A DNA stretch of 64,000 bases, taken from contig JAMXBD010000399.1 of assembly GCA_024138025.1 (NCBI GenBank), positions 186,001 to 250,000 of the forward strand, written 5' to 3'. Positions 46,842 to 60,080 of this stretch are shown piece after piece. The DNA is from Combretum micranthum. Taxonomy: Eukaryota > Streptophyta > Magnoliopsida > Myrtales > Combretaceae. The notes beneath the pieces are model-generated. The model was not told the origin of the DNA. It saw nothing but the letters and a program-made list of their open reading frames with translations, and made no database searches. The position numbers and the translations under genes are program-made. Every line of letters starts with the position of its first letter. Position 1 is the first letter of the stretch.

Positions 46842-48552
46842 GAATTATGATTTTCTTGTTAAGTCACATGTTTATAAAATAGCAAATTTAATCATAAATC
46901 AAAGAATGATCTTTCTCAAAACTCTATCTTTTACAAAGATTGTTTACAAATCTATTTTTAAGACAACACCACTAGGATCACGCATATAATATAATTTAAT
47001 GTTAATATTAAATGATTTTTAAAGCTAGAAATATTTATATGTTTGTTACAAAGTATCTAAGTGAAGAAAAACTTGGGAAAATTTTCAATTTAACGGTTGG
47101 AACTTTCAGGTCAGATCTTTACTGACCCATTTTAAAATCCAAATGACTTTAAATGTTAAAAATAACATTCGAAATAAATAAATCTTTTTGAGTAGGTAGA
47201 AAACGACTACTAATATGCGAAATTCCGAGTTAAAATGAGTAAGTTATTGCTGTTTTAACTTGGAATTTCTCTTAATTCAAATTTTGATGAAAATAACAAG
47301 ATCATTAAAAATTTTAAGTTGAACTTCTATGAAAACTCATTCCAGATATTTCTTTTGTCTAGGTGGTCAGGAACATGAGACTTCCTTTCCTAAGAATTAC
47401 GACCAGGTAAATTGCGATATGGACGAATGAATTTTCCCTCATGATTCCATTACCTTACTTTGTGCTTATAGTTGTTACACTAGATCTATAGTACAAGATA
47501 AAATGAACATGTATGGGTTATGGGTTTATATGCAATTGCTCTTATGTATGTATGACAAAGGATGCTAAGCATATCAAAATCAACAAGTGATTGTTTAAAT
47601 ACATTATTAATATTACATTTTGCTTATGTGTGTATGATATTATTTGATCGCCATTTAGTATAATTTAATTTTATTTGGCTTTAATATAAACTAAACGGGC
47701 ATGCATTGCATTCGTCGAGTCACATGTCGAAAACTGCTACTCCTACGCGAACAATCGAAAGGGTCCAAGGCTAAGCTTATTCGAAAGGCCACAACCAAGG
47801 TCATTCTTAGGGAACTAAGTGTACTAGGGATATATGCTAAGGATGAGCCACGCTAATCAATCGCTGTGAGCGGAGTGCTCAAGGACTATCAGTGAAGATC
47901 ATAAAGACCTTCAACTATCATTCTCTAATTCTAGATACCAAGGGCATAAATCCGTTTTGTATATGGTTTCCAGACACCCATACATAATTGTTTGTATCAT
48001 ATGGTTGTTGCATAGCATATGCATGAAAATTTATAAACTTGTTTGAAATATGGTATGAATAAAGAGAATATCTCACTAAGCATGTTGTAAACTTACACCC
48101 CCATAGATTTTTGTTGAAACGGGTATGCTTGAGACTCTATCCGAGGATGGGATATTAAGGAAATCATTGGTGGATTATTGATCTTTTATGAAAGAAGTAG
48201 GAGCATAGCAGAAATTTACCTTCTTAAAATTTTTTTATGAGTAATATATGTTATGTTAATATTTTGAAGATTAATAGGAAGTGTATTTACATAGACTTGA
48301 AGACATTAGCGGAGATATGCCCCTAAAAATTGTAATTGATCTTATATATGTTTAATATTAAGTGTTTCTCTTGCCTTGTTACTAAATTATTATCAAAGTA
48401 AATTGTACTACTCAAATGCATTCTCTCTAATGTGTTGTATGCCTTGTACATAATATGAAAGTCTTTGCGTGATTAAGAAAGTTATTCCTAGGCTTTAATA
48501 TTATGTATGGCGGGCTTCCACTTTAGGGTACCCTTCGAGGCATGATAGGAAA

Positions 48553-49292
48553 CCAAATGAAGAATCTACTAAAGAGCTTAGAAAAAGTAAAAGTTTAGAT
48601 CATGTATTTATTGATTCTCAAGCTGTTATAGTTTTTTGGTAGAAGGTAATGGAGATTCTATATGTTGTAAAATTCCAATTATACTTAGTGTAGATAGTGA
48701 TCCCAAAACTTATCATGAAGCTATGACTTCTCGTGATGTGGCTTTTTGTAAAGAGGCAATAAATAATGAAATGGATTCCCTATTATCTAATAATACTTGG
48801 ATTTTAGTTGATTTACCTCAAGGATCTAAGGCAATTGGTTGTAAGTGGATATTTAGATGAAAATATAATTTAGATGGTTCTTTGCAAACTTTTAAAGCAA
48901 GATTAGTAGCAAAAGGATTCAAGTAATAGGAGGGAATTGATTATTTTGATACATATGCTCATGTTGCAAGAATGACATCATAAGAGTGTTGGTAGCCATT
49001 ACTTCCATTTGCAAATCACATGTGCATCAAATGGATGTCAAAACGACTTTTCTAAATGGTGATCTTAAAGAAGAAGAATACATGGAACAACTAAAAAGTC
49101 TTTTTGCTTCTTGGAAATGAAAAGAAAGTTTGCAAATTAATTAAATCATTGTACGAATTTAAACAAGCTCCAAAACAATGGCATGAGGAGTTTGATAGTG
49201 TAGTCTTGACAAATGGTTATGCACATAATAATGCTAATAAATGCATTTATTCAAAGTTTACAAATGAATATGGTGTTATTATTTGTTTATAT
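48553..49292 (+). pseudogene. pol: old copia reverse transcriptase relic, N-terminal half
   Basis: Coding sequence of the copia relic resumes right after the second GGAAA. It reads ESTKELRKSKSLDHV, then (48636-48860) AINNEMDSLLSNNTWILVDL and GSKAIGCKWIFR, then broken pieces with ARLVAKGFK, HQMDVKTTFLNGDLKEEE and finally VCKLIKSLYEFKQAPKQWHE (49104-49292). It carries several stops and frameshifts. It is interrupted at 49292, within the IICLY...VDD word, by a solo LTR. Confidence 0.87.
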
Positions 49293-50651
49293 TGTTGGTC
49301 CCACTTTATAATCAAGAAGGTTGGTTGAATTGATTATAACTAAAAATCTAAAATTTTTTTAGCCTTTAGAAATTAAATCCTCTTTGAGTTAATTCACGAG
49401 AGCAAGTTAAGCAATCAAAACAAAATAGGAAATGCAAGGAATTAAAAGAGTAGGGAAGAATAACTAAGTTAGTGATATATAGTGATTTCATCTTATACAT
49501 TAGTCCACTCTTCCAGCTCCAAGCTAAGACCTTATAATCCACATGGGTATTCTACTAATCCATTCAAAACGTCTTTACAAGTAGTTCATAATTCAACTCT
49601 ACTCAACCTCCCTAACTTCACCTTAGCTAATACTGACCATAGAGCTTCTACTTATAATACAAATCAAAAGAAAAACACACTATAGTTCCTCCATTAATCA
49701 AGTAAGAAAGAAAGATCAAAGTAATTTGCAACAAGAAAATTGAATGCATAAAATGAGTTTAGAATTCATGAGGGAAGAGAGAGAGGCAGATGTTCTCCGA
49801 ATACATAAGCTTATGTCTTTAACATTAAAAATTATATTGTAGGTACTTGAATGAATCTTTCCTCTGATATCTTTGATGTTTTCTTAAGCATCTTATCTTG
49901 AAATTGAAAATTTGAATTCAATTTGAACATAGTAAACTAATGCTTGATATTTATCCTAAAAAAACAACCATTATTTATCCTAAAATGCTTGATATTTATC
50001 TTCAGAAACCATCGTTTATTTATCTTGAAAAAGATCATCTAAGCTTGTGCTAAATAATCTTTAATAGTCCTCATCATATCCCATAAAAATAAGAAGGTTC
50101 ATCTTCAAGCTTTTGAGCGTTAACTTGATCTAAATTTCAAATATTCGCGTGTGTTGTTGATCTGAACATTTAAAGCAGTTGATGCCTTCATAATACTATT
50201 ATAACATTGCAGCAAAAAATAATCGGATACATAGAGCTCAAATTTGCAGAAATCATCATGCAAAAAAAGCTTTAATGATTTTGATTGTCCTATTATCTTG
50301 ATTTAATCCACATTGGTTGTAATCTAACTTAGTGAAACATATGAATACATCACCTAAATGTATTCATTTTTTGGAGCTGGGTCTTGAAAATCCACTAAAA
50401 CTTAATTTGAATAGAGCCATGATCATTTTGTGCTTGAAATCATGATCATAAATATTGAACACTTCTTCCTTCTGGAGTTCCTTCTAGTTTTTCTTTTTAG
50501 TTAAAAAATAATTTCACCTGACATTCTTTATAATCCTCTAGATAATCTAATATTATTCATTATAGTATCTTTTTATAATCTACATACTTAATAATTTAAT
50601 TAGTTCTCTTCTTCTCAGTTTGTTATCATCAAACTTTCTTAGAGAGTAATA
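49293..50651 (-). mobile_element. Sirevirus-like solo LTR, about 1359 bp, TSD TATAT
   Basis: The plus strand begins TGTTGGTCCCACTTTATAAT, the reverse complement of a Sirevirus-type LTR end (compare ...ATTATTCGGGACCAACA). AGTCCACTCTTCCAGCTCCA near 49500-49520 is the reverse complement of the GGAGCTGGAAGAGTGGACT block of the 34057 element. Near 50620 GTTATCATCAAA matches the reversed LTR start TTTGATGATAAC. The other terminus reads AATA rather than the expected ACA. TATAT flanks it at 49288-49292 and 50652-50656, and the host reading frame (ICLY|VDD) is restored across it. It is clearly diverged from the nearby complete element, so it is an older relative. Confidence 0.78.
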
Positions 50652-50656
50652 TATAT

Positions 50657-50829
50657 GTTGATGATTTGTTGTTGTTTGGAACAAATATGATTAGAATAAA
50701 TGAGATTAAGAAATATCTTACTTCACAATTTAAAATGAAAGATTTAAATGAAGTAAATACAATGTTAGGCATTAAAATATTGGAACAAAATGAGAACATT
50801 GTGTTAACACAATCACATTACATTGAAAA
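50657..50829 (+). pseudogene. pol: old copia reverse transcriptase relic, active-site part
   Basis: Reads VDDLLLFGTN, then FKMKDLNEVNTMLGIKIL and LTQSHYIENV, i.e. the catalytic YVDD loop and the following RT segment. The tyrosine codon lies on the other side of the solo LTR. The frame is cut at 50829 by the LTR that extends to the right edge. The rest of RT and RNase H is not found in the window and should lie beyond it. Confidence 0.88.
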
Positions 50830-51933
50830 TGTAGCGACCCTAGAGGGGACATAGTAGGATTGCTCTAAATCGTCACATCATATGTGCACCTGTAATATAA
50901 AGATTGCATTGCAAATCAGAATCTTGCAAGACTCTAATTAATTATCCTCTCACCGTATTATACAAATATATTTAATTATTATGGAAATAATTTATTGGAT
51001 ATCGAAATTTCCACAAATCATAAGGACAATAGAAAATTGAATATCCTGCCAAACAACAAGCTAAGGTAAACCTAAGTTTAAGAAAAATATCAACTAGGTT
51101 TTATTAAGAAAGAGCACTACATTTTTAAGTTTCATTTCTTATCTAAGTTTAGTCTATCAAATCTTTAATCATCGACCGATGATGTGAAACTTGATCCTTG
51201 GTGCGCTCTACACTCAAGTCCCATCTCATCCCAATTTTCAATTTACCTACAAAAACAAACCGTTGGTGAGTCAGCTATAAGCAATTGAGTGAAGTATTTT
51301 CTCACTCCATACCGTTCAAGCAATAACAAGTAAGTTATTAAAATAAGTATATGCAATGCAAACAAGCAAATGAAGTCAATCGATAACTATATATATTTCG
51401 GATTTATGCCCTCCAAATCAGGTTGGGGTGTATCCACACATCAGCACCCGGACCACTAATACTTTGAGAATCAAATTTATTCAATAAATTTTTCTTTTCA
51501 TATATAGAAAATAATAGACATATAATAACATCCTCGAAGCAAGATATCCATAATAATGACCTTGTCGTGATCCTAAGAGGTGGGTCGTCTCCTTAGGATG
51601 ACTTAGTTCCCATTCCCTTAGAATAAGACCTATGGTACATACTAGGAACACTGTCAATCCAGCCCTCCATGTTCACCATCCACTCGGGATAGTGTGGTCC
51701 ATTCGTGTCAAAATGTACTGGTGACGGCCTTCTACAATGCAATAGTGTAATGCATGCTCAATTTTGTAATTATTATGCAAACATTTGTTAAGTTTATTTA
51801 TTAGAGATTAGACAAATATCATATACGCTTAAAGATAAAAATAATTAAGCAACACTCAATACATAATGCTTAGTATAATTTATAGTATTTTCAATACAAA
51901 TAACACAAGCAACCACAAGCATGAGTTTCCTAA

Positions 51934-54900
51934 TGTCATGACCCTAATAGGGGCCTAGTAGGATTATCCTGAAGTTGTCATATTACGTGTACACCCGCAA
52001 TATGAAAACTGTCTTGCAAGCCAGAGATTACGGGACTCTATACACTTGTTAACATTAGTTATACATATACATATATTATTATTATTGAAACTCAATTATG
52101 AAGATCTAGCCAAGATCGCAGAGAATCGGTATCCCCTACCAAATAATAAAAATTGGGTTTCAACGTACAAAATACAAAATCTCAAATCCTTATACAATTT
52201 ATCAAATTTGTATTCTAAGTTCATTGCAATCTATCTTTCTAACTCCATGAAAGTCTGATAGGGAAATCACTCTTCACACATTCCTAGCCTATTCTCAGCA
52301 AGCATTAGCCCTGCACAAAAATTGTTGAGGGGTGAGCGAAATCACGGCTCAGTGAGATAACCTGACCAAACCACACATCAAGCAATAACAAACAAGTTTA
52401 TTATCAAGCAAGTGTAATGTATCAATCAAACATATGCTCAATTATAAGTTTGGAGAACCGGAATCCAAATAGATGTAGATTTACGCCTTCACATCAGGGT
52501 TGAAGAAACCTAGTCAAGGATTATATCCTTATGACCCACCCGCCCAGGAGAAACAGAGAACCATAGGAATAGCAGTACTTACTTTATTTATCACTTCATT
52601 AGATATATTTTCTTCACTCAATTTCCTTTCGGAACAAAGAGACTCCATTAAGTATTAGTCATTTCAAGCCGATACCACGGGCGGCATTCCTTCTTTTGCC
52701 AAGTAGTCCCGTGGAACCGAACAGAACAAGGATAATCTTGGAAGAACTAGGAAATCTACATCTAGAAAAACTAAGCATTAACCGAGATCTGAAATACTAA
52801 TGCGAGCGAGCTATCACACTTTTTTATGCAGTATATGCAAGTTATGCGATGCATGACCAAATTCAATAGATAGTCGAATAGTATTAGGTTAGATTCTTAA
52901 GTTTCCATACAATTCACGGACAAACCTTAACATGCTTCATACATTAATTATCATACAATGTAATTGTTACTATCGATATGGTGTTTTGGCAACCAATCAT
53001 ACACCAAGCACCATGCGATATACCCAACCCCGCATGCATAACAGTATTAGTATATTATTACATATGCAACTATGCTACAAGCACAAACAATGCGATAAGG
53101 TCATAGTTACTCACCTGGTATCCTTGCTAAGTCATAGTAATCTATTGGAAATTCCAAAGATTGATCTGTTTCTCCTATAAAATGAGATAAAAGATACTTA
53201 TTACTATACTAATATTTGCATAACAATCTCGGTTGTGCCCTTTTGTCTCCTAAACTCAACCTTTATCATCTTAATCCCAATTTCGTCATTTAAATATGGG
53301 TTTTAAGGTTCATAAGGGCTTAGTTTCTTCGGTCGAGTTATAAAATTTGTATAAATTCGTTTTTCTTAGGAAAAGTGTCTTAAATGATTTCAAATACCAA
53401 TTTCAATAGCATAATCTTAACCCAGATCTATTTTATGTGTTTTGACTTTGATTTTAACAAATAAATGGGTGTTGTAAAGCTTATTGGACATATTCTTTCA
53501 TTTTCTACTTTATTCTTTTATTTTGTATATTTTTCCTTATATGAATATGGATTCGAAATGTTTATATTATGATATCTATTATTCCAGTTTTATATTTTTA
53601 ATTCTTACTTCATGTCTATTGCTTTGTTTTATGTATCTACTACTAAGCTTTAGTGATTAAATTCATTTTTAAGTGTCTTGATCATCACTTGGATGAAACT
53701 TATGTTATAATTTTATTTTTGTTTTGCTTCTCTTGATCTTATTTGTACCTATATGTCAAGGAAGTGTTTTTACCAATATAGATTATTTAAATTTTTGCTT
53801 TTTCTAATGTGGGTAAAAACAACTAAGGTTCTTAATTATTATTTATTTTGTTTGTCAAACTTATTTGTTTTTCTATATACTTTGTTTTATATTTTAGAAA
53901 TAGCTACTATTTTTTTTTTTAGACATCAGTTATTTATTTTTAAATTATTAAGTGATTAAGTGATTTTACTAATTCTAAAATTTGTTATAGAAGCTTTCTA
54001 ATAACTCAATTTAACGATCTTATATATATTATATAATATATATTGAATCTTTAATGTTTTAATGTTTTATTATTTCTATTCCGGTAGTAGCCTATAATTA
54101 GTCATTTTTTTAAAGTTTATGAAATACATTATATTTTTTCAAAATTCGTATAGATAATTATTTCTTACTAAAAAGTGACCTAAATAATTTTAAATTCATG
54201 TTTTTAGTGTAAAATCTTTAAGTAGGCTTATATTACTTATTTTAACTTATATTTTGTTGTATAAATAGATGTTAAAAAGCTTGTTTTGCATATTATATGC
54301 TAGTTACTCAGCTTATTTACTTGTCAATTTATATTCCTCTTGCTCTTATATATTCCTATAGTTGGTGTAAGACTTTCCTATATTATATATATATATATAT
54401 ATATATTTGTTTCCTATTTCATTATTAACTTTTATCATTGGTAATGAGTTTTATTATTTTTAATTTATATTGTCCATTAATATCTTTAGTGATAACAAAT
54501 TTTCTTTTATTGCTTATTTTGTCAACCCTATTTGTTTATGTAGGTTAGAATTTCTATTATTAGAGGATCTTATCTAAATATCAATTATTAATATATGGTT
54601 CCAATGATCTTTTAAATTCATCTAAGTATTATTTTGTATTCCAAATTATAGTTTATCTCCCAAGTTTAATTCTAACTCCTTCAAAAATCCTTTATTGTTA
54701 TCATACTTTTAATATACCTAATGACAAGTTTCTTCATTATAATTTCATGCATCATATGCTTAATATATATATATATATATATATATTTTGACATGTTGGG
54801 GTTTATGTTGGTTGAGTTTTATTATCTAGAAAGCATTATAGACAAATTCTACTAATTCCTTTAAACTAAATTAAATCATGAATTAGATTTTTAGAGTCAC

Positions 54901-57198
54901 GATCTTATGGTGATAGAAAATTAGGGCCTAGGGTTTTCTAAAGCCTAAGTTTAGTTTCTTCATAGTTTTCTTTACTAGATAGAGTATTTTAACTTAGTTA
55001 ATTGATCATCACATGCTATTCTTATTCATGTTACTACCAACAAAATTTTTAAAGCGATTACACATGGAGAATTTCTATGATAACCCTATGCTTTCATTTT
55101 CCAAATTTCTATACATAAACAAGATGTAAGTTATAAAATGGGTTAGACATTACCTTGATGGCCTAGAGAGGAAGATGATAAATTCTCTTTCTTATATAGA
55201 CCAAAACCTACATATATAGATAAGGAGATAAATTTATCATATTTTAAATATAAGATAACTAACTACCATATTCTTACCCTTGTCTTTTATTTTGTTGAAT
55301 GGTTGATAGCTACTTGTAGTGGAGTTGCAAGAAAAATGGAGTCTTGGTTGATGGGAGCTCAAATTGGGACAACTTGTTGTAAGAGAAGTGGAATTGCAAT
55401 TTTTGGAGGATTTTTGTGTGTTTCATGGTTTTGAATTTTTGGGAGAGTGGGACTTGCTTTGTTTGTTGTCCATTATTTATAGGAGTGAAGTTAACTTATG
55501 AAGGAAGGTTTTAAATAACTTATGGATGAAGGGTTGAGAAAACTTATGTAGGAAGGTTTGACTAGTCTAGGCTTTAATTATTTATTTTATTTAATAAATT
55601 ATGTTGTTGTTGTTGTTTTACGAAAGAGGAAGAGAAATCTTTGTTTACCAGTTCTACAAGTCCCTTTAAGTAATTCAATGAGTTTGCATTAATTAGGGGT
55701 TTTTATTTGGTGCATTTTCATTGGCTGATGTGTCTTAAAATTGACCTCATATACTCTTTTCTACTCTCTTAAGCTAGCCTACATGGTGGAGAGACTTGTA
55801 GCAAATTTAGTCTTGTTAAGTGTTTAAATTCTAACCTTATATGCAAGCTACTTCTTAAACAAGGCTTCATGGTCGAATTGGGTCCAAGTAATTTGTCAGT
55901 GATGTGTATTCTTAATGGACCATTCATTACTCCCTTAAGCTAGCTACATATGGTGGAGAGACTTGGAGCAATTTTAGGCTGGCCAAGTGTTTCCAATTTT
56001 CACCATGACTTGCAACAATATTTGAGAAAATATTAATAAATTCAAATATCTAGCTAATTTCATTAAAAAACCGTCTCCTATGCGTATATTTATGTTAGTT
56101 ATATGAGAATTTTATTTCCAAAAATTTATTTAAGGTCCTAAAATATTTTTAAAATATGGTTAAGTTTTTTAAATTTTGAGTTTAAAATTTACGCGATTTA
56201 GTATTTCTAAAGTTTTGTTCTATGTGATTAAGGTTTTAGGGTCCGATAGATCAAAATATAAGATTGGTATCTATAGACTCTAAATTTTCGAACTAAAATG
56301 TTGGTGTGGTCTAAATTTTTATTTGAAGTCTAACTAATTAATTGTAGGTCTGTTTATAGCTCTTCGTTGGGTATTCACATCCCTAATGTTTTAGCTTTAA
56401 TAGGTTATTCTTATTATACACATACCATGAATTATTAGCTTTTTAATGCATTTAAAATTTAAAGCCATTTATTTATTTATACATATATACTTTATTCTTG
56501 GTTCTTGACTTAGATTACAAAATCTATCTTTGGTGTCTTTTTAATGCATTTATTTATTTAGATTCTAAGGTTTTTAGATCATAAATAGGTTCACAATACT
56601 CTAAATCTTTTAACTAAGGTCTAATCGGATCTTAAATCCAATATCTATCATATATTTAGGATTCTAATTTACTATTATATGTTAATCATACTATTATTGT
56701 TATATTCTTTTGGAAAATATTTCTTTAGTATATATCTTGTATATGCACATATATATTTTTATCTAAGGTCTAAATTTATAAATATTGATTTTCTTTTAAT
56801 CCTGTCACATATTTTTGAACTTTAGTGATCCTTTTCTAAATTATCGTTTTCTAAACAATAGGCTTTTAAAATTAATTGTTTCTTCTTACATGTGCAATCT
56901 AAGGCTATTTATATCACTTGTAGAATTTTTTTACTTGTGTTGCGAAATATTGTCTTTTATTGCCTAGAAATTTATTCATAATTAGTTATGATTATGGAAG
57001 TTATATTTTGTGCCTCAAAATTTTATCTATAAGGATTCGAATCCTTGTAATTATAATAGAATTTGTTTATACTTTAACGTTATTAAATCACGAAAAATCG
57101 GGAGTGGTCTTTATGACCTTTTCTTGAAGTTCTCCAAGATTCTATGTTATAATTTATTAATTATCATATTCAGGTTATCTAAAATTCAGGGGATTACA
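51934..57198 (-). mobile_element. solo LTR (family E), 5265 bp, TSD CCTAA
   Basis: On the minus strand it runs from 57198 (TGTAATCCCCTGAATTTTAG) to 51934 (...AGGGTCATGACA). CCTAA flanks it at 51929-51933 and 57199-57203. A minus-strand TATA box (CTATAAATAATGG) is at about 55471-55483. The start resembles family B (TGTAA.CCCC.TGAATTTT) and the end resembles the LTR into which it inserted. No pol or primer-binding site lies between the duplications. Several AT microsatellites (54380-54405, 54764-54786) lie inside. Short open frames in it are fortuitous. Confidence 0.82.
54380..54406 (+). repeat. (AT)n microsatellite
   Basis: AT dinucleotide run within the family-E solo LTR; a second lies at about 54764-54786. 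Confidence 0.85.
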
Positions 57199-57869
57199 CC
57201 TAACCCATACATGATTCATTTAATTTATATAACAAAATATCATATTATAAACCTATAAGCATAAGCATATATGAGGGTCATCAAAATATACTCATCTATC
57301 TATCTTTACTTAGTTTTTGTAGTAATCTACAAGAAAATCTACAGACTGATATGTATTTCTTGAGAATTGAGGTAACAAATACTCATCACTATACTCTTAT
57401 TCATTCAAAAAAACCTATTGTGTTTTTGTGTCTTAATCTCCAGTCTTAGAATTTCTGATCCGATTTTATCACATAAATAATCGTTCTAAACAGCTGTAAA
57501 ACTTTTGGTTCCTCAATTGAGCTATAGAGTTCGTATAGACTCACTTTTTAGTCAAAGTAAACATATTTATATTTATTTTCATGGTGTTTCTCTTGATCAT
57601 AGCTTAAATATGTAACTTTAGTTAATTTGATTATATTAGCTAATATTTTTTTTATTTCCATCCATCTATACTTCATATCCTTATAGTCCTATAAGTGTCG
57701 AATTTCATACTTAGTGCTTCAAGTTCTAATTCATATTAGTTATTAAACTTTTATAATTATAATTTAAATTATCAATACTTTAATATTTACATAAGAAAAT
57801 AAAGTAATATTGAAATGAAAATAAATAACAAATAACAAGTATATAAATATATAATAAGGATATAGATAC

Positions 57870-58036
57870 ATATATACAAAGATATATATACCATTAAGCA
57901 TATTAAAAATAAATCAAAGAGTGCAACTGAGTACCCAAGGAGCTCAGATGGAGCGCCTATGGAGTGCCCTGGATCACCTCTAGAGTGCTCATCGAGCACC
58001 TTCAGAGCACTTATGGAGCACTTCATTAAGCACATG
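57870..58036 (+). repeat. GAGTGCC/GAGCRC-rich repetitive patch, left part
   Basis: Imperfect words such as GGAGCGCCTATGGAGTGCCC, AGAGTGCTCATCGAGCACC and AGAGCACTTATGGAGCAC follow each other at about 15-25 bp. The same kind of words resumes at 61620-61800 beyond the inserted LTR, so the patch was one array before the insertion. Confidence 0.7.
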
Positions 58037-58999
58037 TGTAAGCCCCTAGATTTTTCAATAATATTAGCAAACCCTAAGAACCGGAAGTTGAAACGAAACC
58101 CTAAAATTAACCTAGTTCTATGTTTAGTCTAGTGAATCTAGATCCGGTAATCCCGTGTTCTTAAACCCTAGAAAACGAAATTGAGATAATTGTGGATTAT
58201 GGTTCGTAATTATATAGGGAAGCCTAAAAATATCAATTTCGTAATTTTCTAGTGTCCTTCGGATCCGATCGGGATCAGTTTTCGAAAACCGTGCCCCGGT
58301 GCACTGGATAGCAAAAATATTCCGACAACACCAATAGATCCGTAAAAATATAAGATTTTCAAAAATATCAGTTTTAGAATTTTTCGGTAACTAAAAATAA
58401 TAGATATAGGCCTTTTACGCGTATTTTCTTTACTACCAGTATTTTAATTGTCTAGTCTACTATTCATAGTACTTTTCTACTATTCATTACTATTCACCTA
58501 TCTCTACTTTTTCTTACACTCTATTCTTACATACTATCATACATATACCTTACAATTTACCTTCCCCATACAACTTTAATCACATCATACCTTATACATT
58601 ACTTCTTTTAATACAAAACAAACAAAACAAATCAATTCTTCCCCCTATTCTATGCAAAACCGGCCCCTCCCCCTCTCCAATGCATCCCATTTTGTTTTCT
58701 TTTTCAATTTATTTTATTACATCTAATTTCCACTCCAAAAATCTATAAATACCCCCCTCATTCATTCACTTCTTCCACACCACTTCTTTACTAAAGTTAC
58801 TATACTCAAATTTCTCTCCAAAACTCTCCAAGAAAGTTCTTCCAAGAAGCTCTCTTTAGTTCATCTCTTTTAGATAAAGATTCTTCAAGAAATTCCTATG
58901 TTCATCTACTTAGTATGAACTTAATGTGTGTTTTCCAAAACCATGAAGGTTAAGAAAGCAACAATAGGTTCATACTTTGTTTTTGTTCATAATATCAAT

Positions 59000-59042
59000 T
59001 CCTTTATGTTCCTTTATGTTTCTTTATGTTCCTTTATGTTCA
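59000..59042 (+). repeat. 10-bp tandem repeat, four copies
   Basis: CCTTTATGTT units repeated four times (one with a C-to-T change) within the family-B LTR, just downstream of the probable leader. Confidence 0.85.
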
Positions 59043-60041
59043 TAACTATCTAATATCTATATAGCTATATAAAATATTTAGAGCATATAAGCTCAATGTC
59101 TTGCAATTTATTTATCTTCCATGCAATTTATTTACTTCGTAGCAATTTATTTAATTTCAAGTTGTTCTTAAAACTAGTCTTTCTAGTCTTAGACTTGTCC
59201 ATATCAAGTCAAAACAATTTTACTTCTTTGCTTTTCTTTTCTTTTGAGGACTAGTCCATTCTTAGACCCGGGATACCTTGATGAAGTTAAGGTTCTCAAT
59301 ACTTGACTTTATTTATGCTCTTATTTATTTATGTTGTTTTTATTTTTATATTCTCATTCATACATAAATATGTTGTTATTGTCTCAACCATAATAAAATG
59401 AGTTTTCTTAGGTAATAAAAAATGAACTCTCTTTAAAATATAAATTTTGTCACATAAGAAATTATTTTCCTTAAAGACTTGAAATTTTATCTCAAACAAA
59501 TATTTTTCTAAAGCTAGATAAGTTAGCTCAAGTTTTAGTAATAATATGTGGTTTTACCAAGAAATACATAAAGTAAAGTTATCACAAATTCTCTTTTAAA
59601 ACCAATAGAATAAGAAAGATTCTTTAAACTTAGTTCCTTGTTTGAGTAAAGGATTTCTTAAAAAATCAATTGTCAAAGTTTTCTATCAACATTTTAAAAT
59701 ACTAAAGTCTAGATAAGTTTTCAAAAATTAACTTATAAAGATCATTTCTTTTAAAGTGGATCTAACTTTACAAAAGCTATGGGACATATAACCATAAAGT
59801 ATTTAGAAATATTATGTTTTCCAAAACATTAGAAATAAGGTAGTAGAAAATTAAAAGAGATTAAAACTACTTTTTTAGAAATGGAGTTAAAAGAAGGAGA
59901 TGCTTACTTTTAGTAAAATAAGAAATTTTCTTAACAAAACTAATTTCTTTACAAAACTTAAGCTATCATCACTTTCAAAACATATTGTACTACAAGAACA
60001 TTGTTGAGACAACACCACTAAATCCATACTTATGGTTTGAG

Positions 60042-60078
<37 letters not shown>

Positions 60079-60080
60079 AT
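60042..60080 (+). repeat. (AT)n(GT)n microsatellite
   Basis: An AT dinucleotide run passes directly into a GT run; it lies in the 58037-61616 LTR. Confidence 0.9.

Larger units (their letters stand above)
31885..48547 (+). mobile_element. large solo LTR (family B) carrying two nested elements, TSD GGAAA
   Basis: It starts TGTAAACCCCTGAAATTTTA at 31885 and ends TTCGAGGCATGATA at 48547, with GGAAA at 31880-31884 and 48548-48552. Its order matches the LTR at 58037-61616: CTACTATTCA stretch (32910-32950), leader, AATTTATTTATCT, then TTTTTGAGTAGGTAGAAAACG near 47190, ATGGTTGTTGCATAGCATATG near 48000, and GGGTACCCTTCGAGGCATGA at the end. The Sirevirus element (34057-44846) and a hAT element (45079-46043) inserted into it. 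Without them it is about 4.9 kb, longer than the 3.6-kb relative because of an extra start segment (31885-32330) and about 85-bp tandem modules near 33730-34040. No pol sequence of its own remains. Confidence 0.8.

Noticed and set aside
49482..49685. Short plus-strand frame
   Set aside because: Lies inside the minus-strand Sirevirus-like solo LTR and matches LTR sequence, not a gene.
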